A stretch of 64,000 nt of DNA from an uncultured bacterium. GTDB lineage: Bacteria > Bacillota > Clostridia > Oscillospirales > Oscillospiraceae. Both the position numbers and the translations under genes were made by a program. The stretch lies in assembly GCA_945873205.1 (NCBI GenBank), contig CAMCCC010000004.1, forward strand, positions 1 through 64,000, given 5' to 3'. The notes beneath the pieces were generated by a model. It was not told the origin of the DNA. It saw only the letters and a list, made by a program, of their open reading frames with translations, and made no database searches. Shown piece after piece: positions 59,959-64,000 of the stretch (the first letter of the stretch is position 1; each line of letters starts with the position of its first letter).

Positions 59959-61725
59959 GTGAGCGCAATTCTTATCCTGATCATCGCTGTCGCTCTGCTG
60001 GCCTGCGGCTACATCTTCTATGGTAGCTTCCTTGCCAAGCAGTGGGGCGTTGATCCCTCCCACGAGACCCCGGCACACACCAGTTACGACGGAAAGGACT
60101 TCGTTCCCGCAAACCCCGCCGTTCTGATGGGCCACCATTTCTCTTCCATCGCTGGCGCAGGCCCCATTAACGGACCTATCCAGGCCGCAGTTTTCGGCTG
60201 GGTTCCCGTTTTCCTGTGGGTTGTCATCGGTGGTATCTTCTTCGGTGCCATGCATGACTTTGGTGCTCTGTTCGCCTCCATCCGTCACAACGGCGGCTCC
60301 ATCGGCGAAGTCATCAAGGAGAACATGGGCGTTCGGGCTCAGCGCCTGTTCACCATCTTTGCCCTGCTGGTTCTGATCCTGGTCATTGCTTCCTTCACCG
60401 CCGTTGTCGCCGGCACCTTCGTGTCCGTGGCAAAGGAAGGCGAGGCTGCTCTGCCCTTCATCACTGTTGGCCGTGCCAATGTCAGCGGTAATGCTTCCAC
60501 CGCTACCACCTCCCTGCTGTTCATCGTCATCGCCTTCATCTTCGGCTTCTTCGTGTACCGCAAGAACGTCAAGATCGGCCCCGCCACCATCGTTGGCGTT
60601 ATCGGTATCGTCCTCATCGTTGTCGCCGGCCTGAACATCGGCGTCAACATGAGCCGCACCGCTTGGGTCATCTTCATCGCTGTCTACATTATGCTGGCCT
60701 CCCTGCTGCCTGTCTGGATGCTGCTGCAGCCCCGTGACTACCTGTCCTCCTTCCTGCTCTACGGCATGATGGCTGTCGCTGTTGTCGGCATCATCGGCTC
60801 CGGCATGAAGGTGGAGCTGCCCGCTTTCACCGGCTGGACCGCTCCTGCTACCGGCGCTGCCCTGTTCCCCACCCTGTTCATTACCGTTGCTTGCGGCGCT
60901 GTCTCCGGCTTCCACTCCCTGATCGGTTCCGGCACCACCTCCAAGCAGCTGGATTCTGAGAAGGACGCTAAGGTCATCGGCTACGGTGCCATGATCGTTG
61001 AGTCCGCTCTGGCTGTCATCGCTCTGATCGCCATCGGTGTTGTCTACAAAGAGACCAACATCGGCGGCGGCGAGAAGTTCCTGCTCTCCGCTCCTCCCAC
61101 CATCTTTGCCGGTGGTGTTGCCACCATGGTTGCCACCATGTTCGGCGGCGTTGCCGACTTCAGCAACCCTGTTTACGACGTTACTTACACTCTGCTGACT
61201 CTGGCTGTCTCCGTCTTCGCTCTGACCTCTCTTGACTCCGGCACTCGTCTGGCTCGCTACATGTTCGCTGAGCTGTTCATTCCCGAAGGCAAGACCCGCG
61301 ACGATCTGACCGGCGCTGCCAAGTTCTTCTCTCACCCCCTGGTCGCCACCGCAATCATGGTCATCATCGGCTGCGGCATGGGCTTCCTGAAGCTGAGCCA
61401 GATCTGGGGCGTGTTCGGCGCTGCCAACCAGCTGCTGGCCGGTATCGCCATGCTGGCCGTGGCTACCTGGCTGGGCAACATCGGCAAGAACAACAAGATG
61501 TTCTTCGTTCCCATGGTGTTCATGCTGGCGGCTACCCTGACCTCTCTGACTATGACCATTATCGGCAAGGTCAAGCTCATTGCCGGTATGATTCCCGACA
61601 AGGCCGCTGCCTGGGGCGACTGGTTCCAGATGATCTGGTCCGTTGGCCTGGTTGTCCTGGCTGTCATCCTCGTCATCGAGGGCGTGCAGATCCTCACCAA
61701 GAAGAAGGAGCAGAAGGCTGCTTAA
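59959..61725 (+). CDS. carbon starvation protein CstA-family transporter
   Basis: A polytopic membrane protein of 588 residues with many helices. HFSSIAGAGPINGPIQAAVF, AMHDFGALFASIRHNGGSIG and the later CGAVSGFHSLIGSGTTSKQL are CstA/BtsT signatures. Family members import peptides or pyruvate during carbon limitation. The GTG at 59959 is eight bases from AAGGAG; an earlier GTG at 59950 overlaps that site. Codons favour GCT, GTT and CTG more than neighbouring genes do, suggesting high expression. Confidence 0.9.
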   Translation: MSAILILIIAVALLACGYIFYGSFLAKQWGVDPSHETPAHTSYDGKDFVPANPAVLMGHHFSSIAGAGPINGPIQAAVFGWVPVFLWVVIGGIFFGAMHDFGALFASIRHNGGSIGEVIKENMGVRAQRLFTIFALLVLILVIASFTAVVAGTFVSVAKEGEAALPFITVGRANVSGNASTATTSLLFIVIAFIFGFFVYRKNVKIGPATIVGVIGIVLIVVAGLNIGVNMSRTAWVIFIAVYIMLASLLPVWMLLQPRDYLSSFLLYGMMAVAVVGIIGSGMKVELPAFTGWTAPATGAALFPTLFITVACGAVSGFHSLIGSGTTSKQLDSEKDAKVIGYGAMIVESALAVIALIAIGVVYKETNIGGGEKFLLSAPPTIFAGGVATMVATMFGGVADFSNPVYDVTYTLLTLAVSVFALTSLDSGTRLARYMFAELFIPEGKTRDDLTGAAKFFSHPLVATAIMVIIGCGMGFLKLSQIWGVFGAANQLLAGIAMLAVATWLGNIGKNNKMFFVPMVFMLAATLTSLTMTIIGKVKLIAGMIPDKAAAWGDWFQMIWSVGLVVLAVILVIEGVQILTKKKEQKAA

Positions 61726-61759
61726 TCTTCCTTGTTAAGGAAAACAACATAAAACTTAA

Positions 61760-61795
61760 AAGAGGCTGCCCGTTTGGGCAGTCTCTTTTTGTTTG
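61760..61795 (+). terminator. terminator after cstA
   Basis: AAGAGGCTGCCC and GGGCAGTCTCTT form a stem with one G-U pair, followed by TTTGTTTG. Confidence 0.85.
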
Positions 61796-61849
61796 TTGCA
61801 AAGGAACGGTGGATAGGGTAGAATATCCCCGGATATGGAGGAACTGCCC

Positions 61850-62620
61850 ATGTATTTTGACACCCATGCCCATTATGATGATAAGGCCTTTGAGAATGAC
61901 CGGCACGCGCTTCTGGCCCGGCTGAACAACGAAGGCGTGGACTATATTCTTGACCCCGGCTGCGAGCTGGAGAGCAGCCGGGCGGCCATTGCCCTGGCGG
62001 AGCATTTCGACTTCGTCTATGCCGCGGTGGGCTTCCACCCGGAGGAACTGGATCGATATTCGGAAGAAGCCTTTCAACAGATGGAAGCACTGGCGTCCCA
62101 CCCCAAGTGCGTGGCCATTGGGGAGATCGGCCTGGACTATTACTGGGATGCCAGCCATAAGGAGGAGCAGAAAGCCCTCTTCCGCTGCCAGATCGACCTG
62201 GCCCTCCAGCTGAATAAGCCGGTCATTGTCCATGACCGGGAGGCCCATGGGGACTGTATGGAGATCGTCCGGGACTATCCAAACCTGCGGGGCGTGTTCC
62301 ACTGCTATTCCGGCAGCGCCGAGATGGCGGCGGAGCTGTTGAAGCTGGGCTGGTACCTGGGCTTCGACGGCCCCATTACCTATAAAAACGCCCGCAAGGC
62401 CCTGGAGGTGCTGGAACTCTGCCCCCTGGAGCGAATCCTCATTGAGACGGACAGCCCCTACCTCTCCCCGGTGCCCCTGCGGGGCAAACGGAACGATTCG
62501 GGGAATCTTCCTTATATTGTGGATAAAATCGCGGAGGTCAAGGGCCTGGACCATGAGACCGTGGCCGCTGCCACCCTGGCCAACGGCCGCCGCCTTTTCG
62601 GGATAGGGAAGGAGAATTGA
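61850..62620 (+). CDS. tatD: TatD-family metal-dependent hydrolase/DNase
   Basis: A 256-residue TIM-barrel hydrolase. FDTHAHYDD provides the metal His pair; GEIGLDYYW, VIVHDREA and HCYSGS follow in order; ETDSPYLSP ends the site. TatD proteins are 3'-5' exonucleases or D-aminoacyl-tRNA-type deacylases; DNase activity is the usual annotation. ATG 61850 follows GGAGGA seven bases upstream; an earlier in-frame ATG lies inside that site. Its stop overlaps the start of the SprT-like gene. Confidence 0.9.
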   Translation: MYFDTHAHYDDKAFENDRHALLARLNNEGVDYILDPGCELESSRAAIALAEHFDFVYAAVGFHPEELDRYSEEAFQQMEALASHPKCVAIGEIGLDYYWDASHKEEQKALFRCQIDLALQLNKPVIVHDREAHGDCMEIVRDYPNLRGVFHCYSGSAEMAAELLKLGWYLGFDGPITYKNARKALEVLELCPLERILIETDSPYLSPVPLRGKRNDSGNLPYIVDKIAEVKGLDHETVAAATLANGRRLFGIGKEN

Positions 62621-63144
62621 TGCATACCCTGGAGGAAATCCGCGCTGAGTATGACCGGCTGGACCGGCTCTGCGGGGTGGACACTTCTGCTATAGAGATT
62701 ACCATTTCCCGCCGTGGCGTCCGGCGCCTGGGGAGCTTCCGCTATCCGGCAAAGGGGAGGGCCGGGACCTTGCGGATCACCATCAACGCCTCCCTGTTGG
62801 ATGAGGAGGAAGCCTTCTGGGACACGGTGCGCCACGAATATGCCCACGCCCTGGTCTATCTGCGCCACCCCGGAGAACGGCATGGCCACGATGCGGTCTG
62901 GAAGGCCGCCTGTCGGGAGCTGGGCTGTTCCCCGGACCGGCTGGCCGCCCAAACGGAGGAAGGCCGGGCGGAACTGGAACGCCGGGCAAAGTACAAGGTG
63001 CAGTGCGCCCAATGCGGCCAGACGACCTTCTATCTGCGGCGGGGCAAGGTGGTGGATCTGCTGCTCCGGGGTCCCGGCGGCCAGGTCCGCTGCGCCCAAT
63101 GCGGCGGCAGCAAGCTTGCATTGTACGTCAGACGCAGCCCCTGA
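62620..63144 (+). CDS. SprT-like zinc metalloprotease-type protein
   Basis: A 174-residue protein. The zinc-binding HEYAH (His72, Glu73, His76) sits in WDTVRHEYAHALVYLRHPGE with a later His (GHDAVW). A C-terminal zinc ribbon has two CAQCG knuckles. This is the SprT/Spartan-N layout; eukaryotic relatives cleave DNA-protein crosslinks, while the bacterial role is poorly known. It overlaps tatD by one base (TGATG). Confidence 0.85.
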   Translation: MHTLEEIRAEYDRLDRLCGVDTSAIEITISRRGVRRLGSFRYPAKGRAGTLRITINASLLDEEEAFWDTVRHEYAHALVYLRHPGERHGHDAVWKAACRELGCSPDRLAAQTEEGRAELERRAKYKVQCAQCGQTTFYLRRGKVVDLLLRGPGGQVRCAQCGGSKLALYVRRSP

Positions 63145-63159
63145 ACATACAAAAACCGA

Positions 63160-63215
63160 TGAATATGCATTAAAATCATGAATATTCACGACAGAAATGA
63201 ATATTCGATGAATAT
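63160..63215 (+). promoter_or_regulatory. tandem ArgR-like boxes
   Basis: Four TGAATAT repeats at 63160, 63179, 63198 and 63209, several extended to palindromes such as ATGAATATTCA. Spacings are 19, 19 and 11 bases. This matches the half-site and phasing of ARG boxes bound by ArgR/AhrC. They lie upstream of the binding-protein promoter. Confidence 0.7.
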
Positions 63216-63250
63216 TTTAAAAAAATAACGTATTTTTTCTCAAAAAGCTG

Positions 63251-63279
63251 TTGACAAGCGGAGCACCCTGTGTTATGAT
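63251..63279 (+). promoter_or_regulatory. promoter of amino-acid ABC operon
   Basis: TTGACA (63251-63256), 17-base spacer, TATGAT (63274-63279). Confidence 0.8.
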
Positions 63280-63347
63280 CTCACACGTCAAGGGGAGAGA
63301 CCCTTTGGACATTGCTTTGAAATTAAAAAAACAGTGAGGAAAACAAA

Positions 63348-64000
63348 ATGAAAAACATGAAGAAAGCACTTGCAATGCTGCTGGCATTGACCATGATCCT
63401 GGCCCTGTGCGCCTGCGGTTCCAAGACTGAGGCCCCCGCTGCCACCGAGGCTCCTGTTGCCGAGCCCGATGGCCCCGTGGATTACGCGTCCATGAGCCTG
63501 GACGAGCTGAAGGCCGTGCTCACCACCGTCACCGACGGCAAGCTGACCGTGGCCACCAGCCCTGACTTTGCTCCCTATGAGTTCTACGCCGTTGTGGACG
63601 GTACCCCGGTTCTGGCTGGTTTTGACGTGGCTCTGGCTGGTTACATTGCCGATTACCTGGGCCTGGAGTTGGAGATGGTTCCCATCGACTTTGACGGTGT
63701 TCTCAATGAGCTGGCCGCCGGCAGCGTGGACCTGGGCTTGGCCGGCCTGTCCCCTGACCCCAGCCGTATGGACGCCATGGACTTCTCCGATATCTACTAC
63801 CAGGGCGGCCAGTCCTTCGTGACCGTGCAGTCCAAGGCCGACCTGTTCCCCGATCTGGCCTCTGCCAACAAGGCGGAGTATTCCATCGGCGCCCAGAACG
63901 GTTCCATCCAGATGGACCTGGCCAACGAGAATACCCCCGATGCTGACATCGTTCCTCTGGTGAAGGTCACCGATATCATTGCCGAGCTGCTGGGCGACAA
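63348..64000 (+). CDS. amino-acid ABC transporter substrate-binding lipoprotein (partial, 3' end cut)
   Basis: The N-terminal 217 residues of a family 3 solute-binding protein; the gene runs off the window. The lipoprotein signal MLLALTMILALCACG ends at Cys23, followed by a Pro/Ala/Glu linker. The core DGKLTVATSPDFAPYEFYAV, GFDVALAGYIADYLGLELEM and GLSPDPSRMDAMDFSDIYY is typical of polar amino-acid receptors. ArgR-like boxes upstream suggest arginine, lysine, ornithine or histidine as ligand. Permease and ATPase genes are expected just beyond the edge. Confidence 0.9.
   Translation, partial: MKNMKKALAMLLALTMILALCACGSKTEAPAATEAPVAEPDGPVDYASMSLDELKAVLTTVTDGKLTVATSPDFAPYEFYAVVDGTPVLAGFDVALAGYIADYLGLELEMVPIDFDGVLNELAAGSVDLGLAGLSPDPSRMDAMDFSDIYYQGGQSFVTVQSKADLFPDLASANKAEYSIGAQNGSIQMDLANENTPDADIVPLVKVTDIIAELLGD

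Overview
The window is a 64-kb piece of chromosome from a GC-rich, spore-forming anaerobic Firmicute. The gene set fits Clostridia, most likely Oscillospiraceae (Oscillibacter, Dysosmobacter or Flavonifractor type). Reasons: germination gene ypeB, spoIIR and a SleB-like cortex hydrolase; the murT/gatD pair; CIRCE-controlled groESL; clostridial-style TTGACA-N17-TATAAT promoters and strong AGGAGG ribosome sites; and palindromic intergenic repeats of a kind I associate with GC-rich gut Clostridia. I saw no rRNA, tRNA, CRISPR array, transposase or phage gene.

Layout. 1-4.1 kb: sugar-acid genes (KDPG aldolase fused to a VOC domain, KDG kinase, an SDR and a zinc dehydrogenase). 4.4-6 kb: MATE exporter between two copies of repeat family A. 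6-10.8 kb: leftward operon yfcE-like, murT, gatD, amidohydrolase, PHP phosphoesterase. 10.9-11.8 kb: three small uncharacterised genes. 11.9-15.6 kb: tagO/wecA-like gene and trpS, divergent from gltX. 16-24.4 kb: ypeB, a CNNM/CBS pair, a PepSY protein divergent from a two-component system, an FAH-family enzyme and spoIIR. 24.8-28.6 kb: preQ1-riboswitch-controlled queT-queF, ispE and a GH13 glucosidase. 28.7-35.1 kb: surface protein, membrane protein, E2-like acyltransferase, cortex hydrolase, HtrA protease, zinc-ribbon protein. 35.2-42.8 kb: LysR regulator with a flavoprotein reductase, SDR, CaiB-type CoA-transferase and an Old-Yellow-Enzyme reductase, a set that recalls reductive bile-acid or enoate metabolism. 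43-46 kb: copper locus csoR-copA with an in-frame copZ. 46-48 kb: ArsB/NhaD-family transporter, NUDIX gene and a MATE remnant. 48.3-54.6 kb: GntR-regulated TRAP transporter, split transketolase and RpiB-family isomerase. 54.9-59 kb: groESL, lipid kinase, THUMP methyltransferase. 59.4-64 kb: an unknown gene with cstA, tatD, an SprT-like protein, and an amino-acid ABC binding protein cut by the window edge behind ArgR-like boxes.

The most informative regions are three. The first is the kinase-less TRAP/transketolase/RpiB operon with candidate GntR operators at both of its promoters. The second is the bai-like reductase cluster, whose flavoprotein lacks the usual flavinylation threonine and fumarate-reductase arginine motif. 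The third is copA, whose 3' end carries a complete CopZ reading frame with its own ribosome-binding site. Function calls are from sequence reading and family knowledge only; no database search was run.
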